A DNA stretch of 64,000 nt from Emticicia aquatica (GCF_923079645.1 NZ_CAKLPY010000001.1:2211185-2275184); one strand, 5' to 3'; counted from the stretch's first letter, positions 53,204 to 62,990 are shown. Numbers and translations are program-made. Notes: generated by a model from the letters alone, not told the origin.

Positions 53204-54472
53204 ATGAACTTATTTGATACGTTGAACGAGGCTTTGACTGATGAAGTGGTATCAAAAATTGCCAAACTTTCTGACGAAGAGCCAGAGAAAACAAGAAAAG
53301 CCCTAGATGGTATTTTTTATACATTAATTGCAGGATTGGTTCGTCGAACTGGTAGTATGATGAGTGTAAGCATGCTTTACAATCAGGTACAAAAGGGAAA
53401 TCAAGGAGGCGAATTGATTGGCGATGTAATGTCATATCTCAATAAAAAAGAAAAATTAGACACTATTCTTAAAAATGGCGATGGTCTAATTAGCCAAGTT
53501 TTTCCTGCTTACAAAAGTCCGTTGGTAAGCATGATTGGTATTTATGCAGGTATCAAGAAAAATTCATCCACCATGTATTCTAGTTTAGCAGCTCCGATTT
53601 TGATTGATGCTGTTAGTAAGGAAATTGATACTAATAAATTAGATGTTGATGGCTTGGTTTCATTTTTGGGTGAACACCTTGACCAGTTATTCAAATTAGT
53701 TCCAGAAGAGTTGTTGGAAAAAATGATTCCTCAGCTTGGTTTGCAAGAATTACTTTCACCTAAGTTTTCTGGAGTAAAAAGAACAATGACGGCAAAATTA
53801 GTTTCAATTAAAGGCAAATCAAGTAGCCCCGAAGAAACTACTTCTACAATAACCTCTTCGGATGAAGAAGAAAGTACAAGTTCTCCTTTTCCTGTCAAAT
53901 GGTTGGCTATTTTTCTGATTGCTGTGGCTGTAATTGCTGGTGGAATTTATTGGTACAAAAATGTTTATGAGCCATCATTAACAATTACAGATGAATCTCT
54001 GGCAAATATTGACTCAACTGCTATTCAATCTGATAGTTTGGCAACTACTGGGGTTGATTCGGCTGCTGTTGTAAAAGACACTGTAAGCTCACCATCTTTA
54101 AATACAACTGAACAATTTAGTACTTTTGGTGAAGGCGTCAATGCTTATCTTTCGGATGCAACAAAACCTGTCGGACAAATATTCCCGATGACAAATGTAG
54201 CTTTCATTAGAGGTTCACAGGCGTTAGATGCAACATCGGAAGTTGTCATTGATGAACTTGCAGAATTGATGTCAAAATATCCAAAAATGCAAATCCAATT
54301 ACAAGGACATTCAAATAACGCAGTTGGAATGGATAACAAAACGATGGCAACAAAAAGAGCATTTGCCATTAAAAAGAAATTATTGGTTAAAGGAATTATT
54401 GATACAAGAATTGACGCAATTGGCACTAATGGTGCTGGCGATGGAGCTGATATTAAAATTGTTTCAAAGTAA
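53204..54472 (+). CDS. DUF937-OmpA fusion membrane protein
   Basis: 422 aa. Residues 1-190 form a DUF937 domain (SDEEPEKTRKALDGIFYTLI, MIPQLGLQELLSPKF). A Ser/Thr/Glu-rich linker and one membrane helix (about 228-246, WLAIFLIAVAVIAGGIYW) precede an OmpA-like peptidoglycan-binding domain (about 300-422). This domain is recognisable from FIRGSQALDATSEVVIDELA, IQLQGHSNNAVGMDNKTM and GADIKIVSK. The order suggests a cytosolic DUF937 part and a periplasmic OmpA part bound to peptidoglycan. Function is unknown; an envelope anchor is likely. Single gene with its own terminator. Confidence 0.9.
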   Translation: MNLFDTLNEALTDEVVSKIAKLSDEEPEKTRKALDGIFYTLIAGLVRRTGSMMSVSMLYNQVQKGNQGGELIGDVMSYLNKKEKLDTILKNGDGLISQVFPAYKSPLVSMIGIYAGIKKNSSTMYSSLAAPILIDAVSKEIDTNKLDVDGLVSFLGEHLDQLFKLVPEELLEKMIPQLGLQELLSPKFSGVKRTMTAKLVSIKGKSSSPEETTSTITSSDEEESTSSPFPVKWLAIFLIAVAVIAGGIYWYKNVYEPSLTITDESLANIDSTAIQSDSLATTGVDSAAVVKDTVSSPSLNTTEQFSTFGEGVNAYLSDATKPVGQIFPMTNVAFIRGSQALDATSEVVIDELAELMSKYPKMQIQLQGHSNNAVGMDNKTMATKRAFAIKKKLLVKGIIDTRIDAIGTNGAGDGADIKIVSK

Positions 54473-54484
54473 TAATTTATTCAT

Positions 54485-54522
54485 AAAAAAAAGCGTGATG
54501 GTTAAACTATCACGCTTTTTTT
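54485..54522. terminator. Bidirectional terminator
   Basis: Arms AAAAAAGCGTGAT and ATCACGCTTTTTT flank a 9-base loop between the OmpA-like gene (+) and hslU (-). Confidence 0.86.
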
Positions 54523-54536
54523 ATGGGCTTTTTCTA

Positions 54537-55931
54537 CTATAAAATATACTGACTTAAATCACGGTTTTTAACTAAACCAGAAAGTCTTTCAGAAACTAAC
54601 TCTTTGGTTATCAATATTTTAGAATCAGCTCCGATCTTATCTGGCACATCAAACATAATTTCATTGAGTAAGTGACTCATTACTGTTTGAAGTCTTCTTG
54701 CACCTATATTTTCAACATCACTATTGGCTTGAAAAGCAATTTTTGCTAGCTCACGTAAAGCATTATCTTCAAAAGTCAAAGTTACTCCTTCGGCTTCAAG
54801 CATTGCTTCATATTGTTTGGTAAGAGCATTTTTTGGGGCTTTCAAAATTTGATAAAAATTGTCTTCGGTGAGGCTTTCGAGTTCAACTCTAATTGGAAAA
54901 CGGCCTTGTAATTCAGGAATTAAATCTGATGGTTTTGACACATGAAATGCTCCTGCCGCTACAAATAAAATATGGTCAGTTTTTACAGTTCCGTGTTTGG
55001 TATTGACCGCACTTCCCTCCACAATTGGTAACAAATCTCTTTGAACACCTTCACGACTAACATCTGCACCGCCCGATTTTCCGCTTGCATTGGCTATTTT
55101 GTCGATTTCATCAATAAAAATAATTCCAAGATTTTCGGCTTTCCAAATGGCTTCTTCTTTCACTTCATCCATGTCAATTAACTTTGAAGCTTCCTCTTCA
55201 AGCAAAATTTTTCTTGCTTCGGCAATCGTTAATTTACGTTTTTTTCCACGTTTTGGCATCATTCCGCCAATCATTTCTTGAATATTCATCATTGACATAT
55301 CGTCAATTGGGCCGCCCATTACGCCAATATTAGGCATTCCGTTGCTTTGAACATCAATTTCTACTTTGCGATGATCGAGTTCGCCATTCGATAATTTTAC
55401 TCGAAAAGCATCACGTGTTTTTTCGTTCAAAAGCGTTTCGGTATAATCTTCGATTTCTTTTTTGGCTTCGGCTGGTACAAAACCTGTGTCTTTTTGTTCT
55501 TTTACTGGTGGAATCAAAATGTCAAGTAACATATCTTCCACCACATCCAGTGCTTTTGCTTTTACTTCTTCTTTTTTTGCCAATTTTACCATATTTACTG
55601 ATTGTTCGACTAAATCACGAACCATACTTTCGCAATCTCGACCAACGTAACCAACTTCAGTAAATTTTGATGCTTCAACTTTTATGAATGGAGCATCCGC
55701 AATTTTTGCTAAACGACGAGCAATTTCGGTTTTTCCAACGCCCGTTGAGCCAATCATCAAAATATTATTTGGAATAATTTCGGAAACCATGTCAGCCGTT
55801 GCATTCATTCGACGCCAACGATTGCGGAGTGCAATAGCAACGTTACGTTTGGCATCTTTTTGTCCGATTATGTATTTATCGAGTTCTAATACGATTTGTT
55901 GCGGTGTGAGGTTTTCTATTTTTTTCGACAT
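54537..55931 (-). CDS. hslU: ATP-dependent protease ATPase subunit HslU
   Basis: 464 aa AAA+ unfoldase. Start LTPQQIVLELDKYIIGQKDA, Walker A MIGSTGVGKTEIARRLAKIA, the pore loop VGYVGRDCESMVRDL (GYVG), Walker B LGIIFIDEIDKIA and the sensor segments SDVENIGARRLQTVM are present. The I-domain insertion (around residues 110-240) is of normal length. HslU unfolds substrates for the HslV peptidase; hslV is not next to it in this window. A full promoter lies 79 bases upstream. Confidence 0.97.
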   Translation of the reverse strand: MSKKIENLTPQQIVLELDKYIIGQKDAKRNVAIALRNRWRRMNATADMVSEIIPNNILMIGSTGVGKTEIARRLAKIADAPFIKVEASKFTEVGYVGRDCESMVRDLVEQSVNMVKLAKKEEVKAKALDVVEDMLLDILIPPVKEQKDTGFVPAEAKKEIEDYTETLLNEKTRDAFRVKLSNGELDHRKVEIDVQSNGMPNIGVMGGPIDDMSMMNIQEMIGGMMPKRGKKRKLTIAEARKILLEEEASKLIDMDEVKEEAIWKAENLGIIFIDEIDKIANASGKSGGADVSREGVQRDLLPIVEGSAVNTKHGTVKTDHILFVAAGAFHVSKPSDLIPELQGRFPIRVELESLTEDNFYQILKAPKNALTKQYEAMLEAEGVTLTFEDNALRELAKIAFQANSDVENIGARRLQTVMSHLLNEIMFDVPDKIGADSKILITKELVSERLSGLVKNRDLSQYIL

Positions 55932-56009
55932 TCTTTTAAAAAATACATTAGACTATAAGCAAGCTGCTTGGTGCTAAAAAGTTTTGTTTTTGAATTGATT
56001 TTTTCTTCA

Positions 56010-56038
56010 CAAAGGTAGCTTTCGTTGTGATAAAACAA
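56010..56038 (-). promoter_or_regulatory. Promoter of hslU
   Basis: Minus strand: TTG (56036-56038), 18 bases, TACCTTTG (56010-56017). Both elements match the Bacteroidota sigma-A consensus. Confidence 0.75.
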
Positions 56039-56096
56039 AATTTGTGAGGTAAAGTTTGTAGCCGACAGTGCATTTTTAGACACAAAAGTTTAAAAA

Positions 56097-56131
56097 CAAA
56101 AAAAAACAGAAATCTCAAATGTGATTCCTGT
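56097..56131 (-). terminator. Terminator for the T9SS cargo gene (minus strand)
   Basis: On the minus strand the arms ACAGGAATC and GATTTCTGT are followed by nine T, downstream of the gene ending at 56275. Confidence 0.72.
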
Positions 56132-56274
56132 TTCCGATAAAGTCTTGACTATTTTAAAAAAATAGTCAAAAACCCTCCTAAAATTAATCCCTTTGCAACG
56201 AAGGACTCTTATAGAAGAGCCTTCGTGCGGTCCACTCAAAAGACAGGGATATTACTCAATTTATCTTTTATAAA

Positions 56275-58281
56275 TTAATTGTGTACTACAATAAATTTAT
56301 TGCTTGTCATTTTGCGACCATTCACTAAAAGTTGGTAAAAATAAGTTCCTTCTGTCCAAGTTGATGTTGCTACTTGAATTTTGGTTTCACTATTCTCTAA
56401 GCCATAAGAAGCAATAACCGTACCTGAAAGATTAAAGAAAATTAATTTTGCTGATGGTAAACTTTCAGGAATGCTATAATCAAGTGTTAAATGGTCATCA
56501 GCAGGATTTGGATAAAGAGCTGTAATTGTTACTTTGCTGAAATCGTCATCTGGTAAAACTGTTGCACTTTCACATTTACAAACTTTAGTAGCAAATACTG
56601 CTTCTTTTGGAGCAACTAATTCTTTCAAAATTAATTCTTTTTTAGTGCTAATGGCTCTTGTTTTACGGTCACGTGCTGCTACGAAATAAGTACCTGCTTT
56701 TTCAGGAGTAAATACAGTTCCAGTTGAAATTGGAGTAGTAGCTTCTTCGTCATCATACCAAACTACTTCAGTTCCTTTTGGTACACTTACTACACTAAAT
56801 GAAGGGATTTCATTTCCAGTAGCAAATGTTTCTGTTTCGTTTAAAACTACTGGCGTTCTTAAACTTGGCACATTACAATTTGGAGCATTTACTATTTTGC
56901 TACTGTTACATTTTCCTGAAATATCTGTTGCTACGATTGTAACATTTGGCATGAAAGCAGGAATATTTTCGATTGTATAATAACCATCCCCGTTTGCAAC
57001 TACATAACCAGCGGTTGCTTGAACTGGTAAACGATTAAGGCGTTTTAAATAATCAGTTGAAGTTGGGAAACCAATATTTGCAGTTGCTAAATATACTTGT
57101 TGAACAATGCTCCAATCGTCATCAAGAAGTTTCACACGTACATTGTAGCTATCAACTTTTTTATTGCAATAGATTGAATCAATTTGAATTTTAGGACCAA
57201 CACATCCTTCAACAATAATTGGGCAACAGCTTCCTACATTACAAGTACCAACTAATTTTGAGAATGTATATTCGCCACCTTGTAAAATATTTAAAGAACT
57301 ATCAGCGTTGATTGATGCAATGCTTGCTGGTGTATTTTTTGTAATTTCTTCGTAAACTCCAGAAGCAATATTTTTATAATACCATTTTACACCATTGTAT
57401 TTTTTGAGTGTAACTTTATAATTTTCTCCTTTTTTTAATGAAATCGGAACACTTACACAACTTACGCCATAATCGTCGCCACCTTCAGAATTGTTACGTG
57501 CTTTGATGTCTCTTTCAGTACCATTTTGACGCCAAATGTAAGAAGTCAAGTATGATAAACCTTGTTGTAAAACTTTTGCTTTCACTACTAATTTTAAAGT
57601 TTCACCACCATTAATGCTTCCTAAACCCCAAACACCGTTATTTGAATCGAACATTCCTTTATCAGCATAAAAATAAACAACTTTTAAACTGCTGCTAAGT
57701 AAAGTTTGAATATCAACTGTTGTTGCTGCTTTACCACCTTTGTTTACAATGATTGTTGTAAAAGTTACGATTTCGTCAATTTGTGGGTTACGATTGTCAA
57801 CCGCTTGAATCAATTCTAATTTACTTTCGTCTGCCAATTCAGCAAAGTTTACGTGTTCTAAAGTGATAGTTTGGTCAACAAAACAAGTTTCTGAATTATA
57901 AACTCTTACAGTGTATGAAGTAAAGCTTTCTGGATTTGGTAAGCCTTTTATTACTATTTCTTTTTTAGATGGGTCAATAAGTGTTGCTTTTGCATAAGTC
58001 ATTCCAGCAGTACCATTTTCTGAGTAAGAATAACGTTTTGCATTTTTAATATTTGAGATAATTAATTGAGCATCATTAGAATTTGCTTGCGTTACGTCAG
58101 CACTTCTGAAAGAAAACATTGGAGGTAAACAGTCAGCAGGAATTGACTCATCAATTGTTGCATCTGAAGAAGAAGTAGTAGCAAAAGTGTTTAAGTTTAT
58201 TAGTGATAAACACAATACCAACAATACAGTAGTTAGATTGTTAGTAGCAGTTTGCTTTTGTAATCCTGATAAAGTTTTCAT
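56275..58281 (-). CDS. Secreted multi-domain protein with T9SS type A sorting domain
   Basis: 668 aa from the ATG at 58281 (MKTLSGLQKQ); the frame is open 33 bases further. A signal peptide (SLINLNTFA) is followed by module 1 (about residues 50-150: SNDAQLIISNIKNAKRYSYS to LEHVNFAEL) and a DUF11-like domain. Module 2 comes next (DDYGVSCVSVPISL to NVGSCCPIIVEGC), with Ig-like parts after it. A T9SS sorting domain at about 590-668 (ALYPNPADDHLTLDYSIPES, WTEGTYFYQLLVNGRKM) completes the order. It is probably a surface adhesin or structural protein. Modules 1 and 2 recur in the next gene. Upstream lies a 1.1-kb non-coding region with repeats. Confidence 0.92.
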   Translation of the reverse strand: MKTLSGLQKQTATNNLTTVLLVLCLSLINLNTFATTSSSDATIDESIPADCLPPMFSFRSADVTQANSNDAQLIISNIKNAKRYSYSENGTAGMTYAKATLIDPSKKEIVIKGLPNPESFTSYTVRVYNSETCFVDQTITLEHVNFAELADESKLELIQAVDNRNPQIDEIVTFTTIIVNKGGKAATTVDIQTLLSSSLKVVYFYADKGMFDSNNGVWGLGSINGGETLKLVVKAKVLQQGLSYLTSYIWRQNGTERDIKARNNSEGGDDYGVSCVSVPISLKKGENYKVTLKKYNGVKWYYKNIASGVYEEITKNTPASIASINADSSLNILQGGEYTFSKLVGTCNVGSCCPIIVEGCVGPKIQIDSIYCNKKVDSYNVRVKLLDDDWSIVQQVYLATANIGFPTSTDYLKRLNRLPVQATAGYVVANGDGYYTIENIPAFMPNVTIVATDISGKCNSSKIVNAPNCNVPSLRTPVVLNETETFATGNEIPSFSVVSVPKGTEVVWYDDEEATTPISTGTVFTPEKAGTYFVAARDRKTRAISTKKELILKELVAPKEAVFATKVCKCESATVLPDDDFSKVTITALYPNPADDHLTLDYSIPESLPSAKLIFFNLSGTVIASYGLENSETKIQVATSTWTEGTYFYQLLVNGRKMTSNKFIVVHN

Positions 58282-58742
58282 AGTGTAATCCTCAATAGCA
58301 TTTTTATAAATCATGGCTGCGTCGTTAAGACATTACAAAAATCTTAACTATGTGGCACATGAAACCCTCATTTTCGATAAACGACCGAATTTGGGGGCTT
58401 TTTTGAACGAAATAGCAGTTAAAGCAAATGGCGTTTTTGGCAAAAACAGGCCATTATGCTCGAAAGCATTTTCATTCATTTTTATTCACTCAAAATTTTT
58501 ATTTCACTAACTCAGTATAGATTCTTGTACTTTTTGATTCACTAGCACTTTTACTTTATTTATTCTTTTTAATTGGCTAAATCAAAGTTGCATTTTTTGA
58601 TTTTTTAAGGCTTGAAAACCTTTTTGCCAATTACACTTCTCGGGAAAATATTTTCAACATTTTCACTCGTTTTACTAATTATTTTTAGGTCATAAAAAAG
58701 GCTGAAAATAATGCTACCGAAAAATCATTTTTTTTGTACCTT

Positions 58743-58770
58743 AAAATGATTAAACGGATACGTTTTTTTT
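58743..58770 (+). repeat. Direct repeat copy 1
   Basis: AAAATGATTAAACGGATACG followed by at least eight T. Preceded by AATAATGCTACC and a first T-run. Confidence 0.85.
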
Positions 58771-58921
58771 TGGACAGTCGTTTCCCACACAAGGCTAAAA
58801 AACCTTATTGTTTTTTAATCCAATACATTGATTTACAAGTATTTATAAAGAAATATTTGATAAATCAGTTTTCAAGAACACATTTTTAGAATAATACCGA
58901 AAGGTACGATTTTTTTTCAAT

Positions 58922-58949
58922 AAAATGATTAAACGGATACGTTTTTTTT
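58922..58949 (+). repeat. Direct repeat copy 2
   Basis: Identical to copy 1 over AAAATGATTAAACGGATACG plus the T-run; 179 bases downstream of copy 1. Preceded by AATAATACCGAAAGG and a T-run. Confidence 0.85.
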
Positions 58950-59080
58950 ACTACTTTTTTATTTAAAAAATACACTGGTTTTAAGGTTAAAAATTGTGTC
59001 ATTTTAATTCTTAAAAAAAACAATTTTTAAAGCTAAATCTAGACAAATAATACTACCACTTAATCAGTATTTTTAATTTA

Positions 59081-59109
59081 AAAATGATTGAGCGGATACG
59101 TTTTTTTTT
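59081..59109 (+). repeat. Direct repeat copy 3
   Basis: AAAATGATTGAGCGGATACG plus nine T; two substitutions (TTAAA to TTGAG) relative to copies 1 and 2; 159 bases after copy 2. Preceded by AATAATACTACC. Confidence 0.82.
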
Positions 59110-59332
59110 AGGCGTTTGATTCCAACATACGACGCATCTGCCGTATTATTTTTAAACATAAAAAAGCTCAACTAAATACTATATGCGTGAATAAACTCTT
59201 GTAAAAATCCAAATGATGGGGGCTTATCAATGCTTTATTTTAACCAAAAAGTAATGAAATGGCTTGGCTAAAGTCAAATTGATGAATGGGTACAAAGTTT
59301 TGTCATCATTTGGAACTTAAATTAAGGCTTAA

Positions 59333-59366
59333 ACCCAGCTCACTCCTATTAGAGAATGAGCTGGGT
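59333..59366 (-). terminator. Hairpin downstream of the Ig-repeat protein gene
   Basis: Arms ACCCAGCTCA and TGAGCTGGGT, 10 bp, 54 bases after the stop of the minus-strand gene; followed on that strand by TTTAAG, a weak T-tract. Confidence 0.6.
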
Positions 59367-59419
59367 AGCTAATTTGGGTAATATCAATAAGGAATTTAAT
59401 CCATATTTTTCAAACTAAA

Positions 59420-59761
59420 TTATTTTGTTTTGGTAATCGTTGCTGGTTCGCAATAGCCACCTGGACATCCACAATCTGTTTTTGTAAGCGTTGCAACTCG
59501 GTCAATTGTACAACCATAAGAGTTTTGGATTCTTACTGCATAATCTTGAGATGCCGTAGTTGGGTTATTCAAGTTACTAGCAAATACACCACCTGAATAT
59601 GGTTTAACTAATATTGGTGATGTTGAACCTGTAATTGTTGAACCCGTGTTGTACTGAATTACTTCATCAGAGTTACGGTATCTTGTCAAAATCAATTTAG
59701 CATTGTTTTGAGATACTGTACCGATACAAAGTGAATTTACAGCGATAACAGTTGCTACTGG
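59420..59761 (-). other. C-terminal module of the Ig-repeat protein
   Basis: The last 113 residues of the gene, beginning PVATVIAVNSLCIG and ending CPGGYCEPATITKTK. It has the NNAKLIL ... YAVRIQNSYGCTIDRVATL pattern that parallels module 1 at the N-terminus of the same protein, and it matches the C-terminus of the next protein over its whole length. Confidence 0.75.
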
Positions 59762-62700
59762 TTTAGGGTCAATTGTTACTGGAAGACCCGACATACCTGA
59801 TTCACAACCTGTTCCTGGAATAGCTTGAGAAACATAGAAGTAAGTCAAACCTGCTGTTCTAGTATCAGGAGTTGGAGCGGTAGTTGAAGTTGCACCACCG
59901 TTGTACCAGATAATTGTGTTTCCTGTTTCAGCTGAAGCTGTAAGTGCTGTTGCAGTTGCATCTTGACAGTATTTCACATCAGCAATTGTTGGAGCAGCTG
60001 GCGTACGATTTACAATTACGATTGCATCGTCACGGTTAGATTCGCAACCTGTTGTATTGTCTTTTTGACTTACATAGTATGTAGTTGTACCTGTTGCATT
60101 TGTTGGAGGAACAGGAGCTTCAAGTGAACTTGAACCGCCTGTTGCCGACTGACCATACCATAAGAATGTATGTTGAGCAGCACCAGTTACAGCAAGAGCT
60201 TGAGAAGCTACACCTTGGCAATAGGTTTTGTTTTCAGCAACTGGAGCAAGTGGTTTTGGTTTTACGTCAACAACCAATTCGCTACGATGAGATTCACAAC
60301 CTGTTATTCCGCTAACTTGGCTTGCATAGTAAGTTGTGATACCAGCCGAAAGTGGATTAAGTGTTGGAACAGTAGTTGATGAAATTCCGCCTGTTGATGC
60401 GTCTCCATACCAAAGAATTGAATTTCCTGATAAGGCAGTTGCTTCAAGAGTAATTGTTGGACTTTCTTGGCAAATAGTTCTATCAACAATTGCAGGAGCA
60501 GCTGGAAGTTCATTTACAACTACAACTACTGAAGTACTAGCCGAACAACCAACACCATTAGTTACTGTTACATTATATGTTCCTGCATTTCCTGTGGCAG
60601 CATTTGCAATCGTAGGATTAGCAACATTGCTTCCTGTGAAACCAGATGGTCCACTCCAAATATATGTAGTTGCTCCTGAAGGAGTAGCTGTTAAATTGAT
60701 AGTTGCTTCAGCACAAACTGGGCTATTAGATGCAAGAACTGGTACTGGAGTTGAACGAATTTCGACAGCTAAAGTAGCACGATTCGATTCACAAGTAGTT
60801 GCATCATCTTTCTTAGTTACGTAATATGTTGTTGTTCCAACAGAAGCAGTTGGAGCAATATCAGCAGTTGTCGAACCTGTTCCACCTGTTGAGTTTACAC
60901 CATACCAGAACAATGTATATCCCGTAGAACCTGCATTGGCTGTTAAAGTAATAGGGTCTGAGTTTTGACAAGCCGAAACTGGAGCAGTTATTGGTGCTTC
61001 TGGTTTAGCATTGACTCTTACACGCAACTCAGAAGTATTAGATTCACAACCAGTTGCATCAACTTTTTGTGTAACAAAATAACTAGTCACACCTGCAGAA
61101 GTCGGCGTAACGATTGGAGCGGCAGTTGAACTAACTGTTCCACCAGTGCCGTACCATAGAAGTCTGTTTCCACTTAAAGCAGTTGCTGTAAGTTCAGCCT
61201 CTGGATCTTGAGCACAGAATACTTTTTCAACAACAACTGGAGGTAGTGGCTTAGAATTAATCACAACTGTTGTAGATGCAGTTGCAGAACATCCAACACC
61301 ATTAGTTACTGTTACTACATAAGTTCCAGCACTTGTAAGAGCTGCACTTGTAATTGATGGATTAGCAACATTGCTTCCCGTAAAACCTGAAGGTCCTGAC
61401 CAAGCATAATTCGTTGCACCTGCTGGAGTTGCTGTTAAATTAAGCGGACTTTCTTCACAAACTGGTGTGTTTGAAGCAAGAACTGGTTCTGGCAATGCTT
61501 TGATTTCTAAAGTTACAGTTATTGAATCAGCACAATTTTCGTGTCCTTGTTCGTATGCTTTTAATTTGTAAACATAAGTACCTACCGCTGTTGGTAATGC
61601 AGTAAATGCTAAAGAGTTTTGTCCTGTAATAGCTGTTTTAGATGGGTTCGCTGCACCGTTATCATTATACCATTGGTAAATATATGTGCCATTTGGAGAT
61701 GTTTCTGTATTTGAAGCAGCTACTGCATCGAATGATTTAGCAAAACAAACTGCTTGAGCAGTTGGAGCAACCAGAACAGGTGGCTTACCAGCTTCAACTC
61801 TAATAGGGCAACATCCGCCACTAGGACAAGCATTTGGTCCAACAGTCATACTGTATGAAAAATCACCAGTGGTAAATACTGTTAATGAGCCATCACTATT
61901 TAATCTCACACCATTACTAGCTTCATTTCCAGCCGTAATTTCTGTAGTTCCTTTAAACCATTTGATACCCGCAGGATTTGCAATGGCAATGGTATATTCA
62001 TCATTTGAGCAATAATCAAATGGTGTTGAAACGCAAACCGAGCCATAATCATCTTCCCCAGCAGAATTATCTGGATTTAAAACAGACGTTGGTCTTGAAT
62101 CAGAATCATTTTCATTTTCACCCGTCAAATCGGCGGTTAAATATTTCACACCACGACTAGAAACTGTACCTGTCAAAGTTAGTTTTATATTACTTTGACT
62201 AACAGCAACATTACCAATTGTCCATTTTTTTGTTCCAGAATCATACGTTCCATAAGTAGGAACACCCGAAGTAATAGTTAAACCAGTAGGAATACCAACG
62301 GTATATTCAACACCAGTAGCAGGGCCTGTACCTGTATTTTGAACAACTACTTCAATAGTTACAGATGCACCTAATGCATAAAAACCTAAATCTGGTGTTT
62401 TTGCTACTGACACCTGAATATCAGGAAACTTCGGAGCTTCATTAAAGTTAACGTATTCTAAAGTAAAAACTTTGTCATAATAACAAGTTGTATCTGCTTT
62501 ATAAACCCTGATTGTGTATTCAGTTCCAGCGATATTCGTTGGAGTTGGGAGGGTTTGAGAGATATATCCACCCGTAAGTGTAGATAACTTAGCTGTTCCT
62601 GCAAAATTAGTTCCAGTATAAGTATTTCCTACGGAATAACCTACCCTGTCATCTCCAGATAAAGCTCCAGAAATACGAATTTTAGCATCATTTGTCGTTG

Positions 62701-62881
62701 ATGACGTTGCATCTTCACCAATGATTGTGAATGGTCCTGGGCCAGTACAAGCAACTGGGACTCGTTGGGCAAAGGCAGTCTGCCCGACCAACATAAATAA
62801 AGCACTCATCATCAGAAGGCTTCTCCAACATTTGGATAGCCTGAGATTTGTGTTTATTGAGTTTTGTAATCTGTTTTTCAT
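59420..62881 (-). CDS. Giant secreted Ig-like repeat protein
   Basis: 1153 aa. A signal peptide (ALFMLVGQTAFAQ) is followed by module 1 (about 41-148, ending FTLEYVNFNEAP). A DUF11-like domain comes next (ALGASVTIEVVVQNTGTGPA). Module 2 (DDYGSVCVSTPFDYCSND to PSGGCCPIRVEAG) follows. At least seven Ig-like/CHU-type modules of about 70-85 residues come after it. One type carries WSGPSGFTGSNVANPSI and TNGVGCSAT, the other LWYG with TTYYVSQ and GCESNR. The last 113 residues form a module-1-like end (SLCIGTVSQNNAKLILTRYR) finishing CGCPGGYCEPATITKTK. No standard T9SS type A or B domain was recognised, so the end is a candidate sorting or anchor domain. Confidence 0.9.
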   Translation of the reverse strand: MKNRLQNSINTNLRLSKCWRSLLMMSALFMLVGQTAFAQRVPVACTGPGPFTIIGEDATSSTTNDAKIRISGALSGDDRVGYSVGNTYTGTNFAGTAKLSTLTGGYISQTLPTPTNIAGTEYTIRVYKADTTCYYDKVFTLEYVNFNEAPKFPDIQVSVAKTPDLGFYALGASVTIEVVVQNTGTGPATGVEYTVGIPTGLTITSGVPTYGTYDSGTKKWTIGNVAVSQSNIKLTLTGTVSSRGVKYLTADLTGENENDSDSRPTSVLNPDNSAGEDDYGSVCVSTPFDYCSNDEYTIAIANPAGIKWFKGTTEITAGNEASNGVRLNSDGSLTVFTTGDFSYSMTVGPNACPSGGCCPIRVEAGKPPVLVAPTAQAVCFAKSFDAVAASNTETSPNGTYIYQWYNDNGAANPSKTAITGQNSLAFTALPTAVGTYVYKLKAYEQGHENCADSITVTLEIKALPEPVLASNTPVCEESPLNLTATPAGATNYAWSGPSGFTGSNVANPSITSAALTSAGTYVVTVTNGVGCSATASTTVVINSKPLPPVVVEKVFCAQDPEAELTATALSGNRLLWYGTGGTVSSTAAPIVTPTSAGVTSYFVTQKVDATGCESNTSELRVRVNAKPEAPITAPVSACQNSDPITLTANAGSTGYTLFWYGVNSTGGTGSTTADIAPTASVGTTTYYVTKKDDATTCESNRATLAVEIRSTPVPVLASNSPVCAEATINLTATPSGATTYIWSGPSGFTGSNVANPTIANAATGNAGTYNVTVTNGVGCSASTSVVVVVNELPAAPAIVDRTICQESPTITLEATALSGNSILWYGDASTGGISSTTVPTLNPLSAGITTYYASQVSGITGCESHRSELVVDVKPKPLAPVAENKTYCQGVASQALAVTGAAQHTFLWYGQSATGGSSSLEAPVPPTNATGTTTYYVSQKDNTTGCESNRDDAIVIVNRTPAAPTIADVKYCQDATATALTASAETGNTIIWYNGGATSTTAPTPDTRTAGLTYFYVSQAIPGTGCESGMSGLPVTIDPKPVATVIAVNSLCIGTVSQNNAKLILTRYRNSDEVIQYNTGSTITGSTSPILVKPYSGGVFASNLNNPTTASQDYAVRIQNSYGCTIDRVATLTKTDCGCPGGYCEPATITKTK
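62438..62761 (-). other. N-terminal module 1 of the Ig-repeat protein
   Basis: Residues about 41-148 (TNDAKIRISG ... YTIRVYKADTTCYYDKVFTL ... VNFNE). The same order is found at residues 50-150 of the neighbouring T9SS cargo protein. Confidence 0.7.
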
Positions 62882-62990
62882 TTTGACGAATTGAGTATGT
62901 ATAATTTGAGTATGAGTGATTTTTAAGTTTTTAGGATATAGTTTTTGCTAAAACCAATGTTTGCAAAAACTATACCATTTAATAATTTTT

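Larger units (their letters stand above)
55932..56274. other. Non-coding region between hslU and the T9SS cargo gene
   Basis: About 340 bases without a gene. It holds the hslU promoter (56010-56038), a T9-tailed terminator (56097-56131), a short hairpin with arms GACTATTTT/AAAATAGTC (56148-56168 region) and another near 56200-56226 (GAAGG...CCTTC arms). The last two lie just after the T9SS cargo gene and may be a compound terminator or processing site. Confidence 0.5.
58282..59419. other. 1.1-kb non-coding region with three ACGGATACG-poly(T) repeats
   Basis: No credible gene on either strand; the only sizeable frame (58313-58510) has no start context or family look. The stretch is AT-rich with many T-runs. 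Three copies of a 28-base repeat sit at 58743, 58922 and 59081, each within a longer degenerate unit that begins AATAATxCTACC or AATAATACCG. A 10-bp inverted repeat (CCAAATGATG ... CATCATTTGG) spans 59209-59313. The promoter of the T9SS cargo gene must lie in the right-hand neighbourhood of 58281, but no good -7 box was seen. Confidence 0.6.

Noticed and set aside
58313..58510. 65-aa plus-strand frame in the 1.1-kb gap
   Set aside because: No promoter, start context or recognisable sequence; it lies in the leader region of the divergent secreted-protein gene.
58743..59109. Possibility that the three repeats are a CRISPR array
   Set aside because: Spacings are 179 and 159 bases, too long and uneven for CRISPR spacers; the repeats end in poly(T) and no cas gene is present.
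60336..60824. 162-aa plus-strand frame opposite the Ig-repeat gene
   Set aside because: Low-complexity Val/Thr/Ala frame arising from Ig-repeat codons on the opposite strand.
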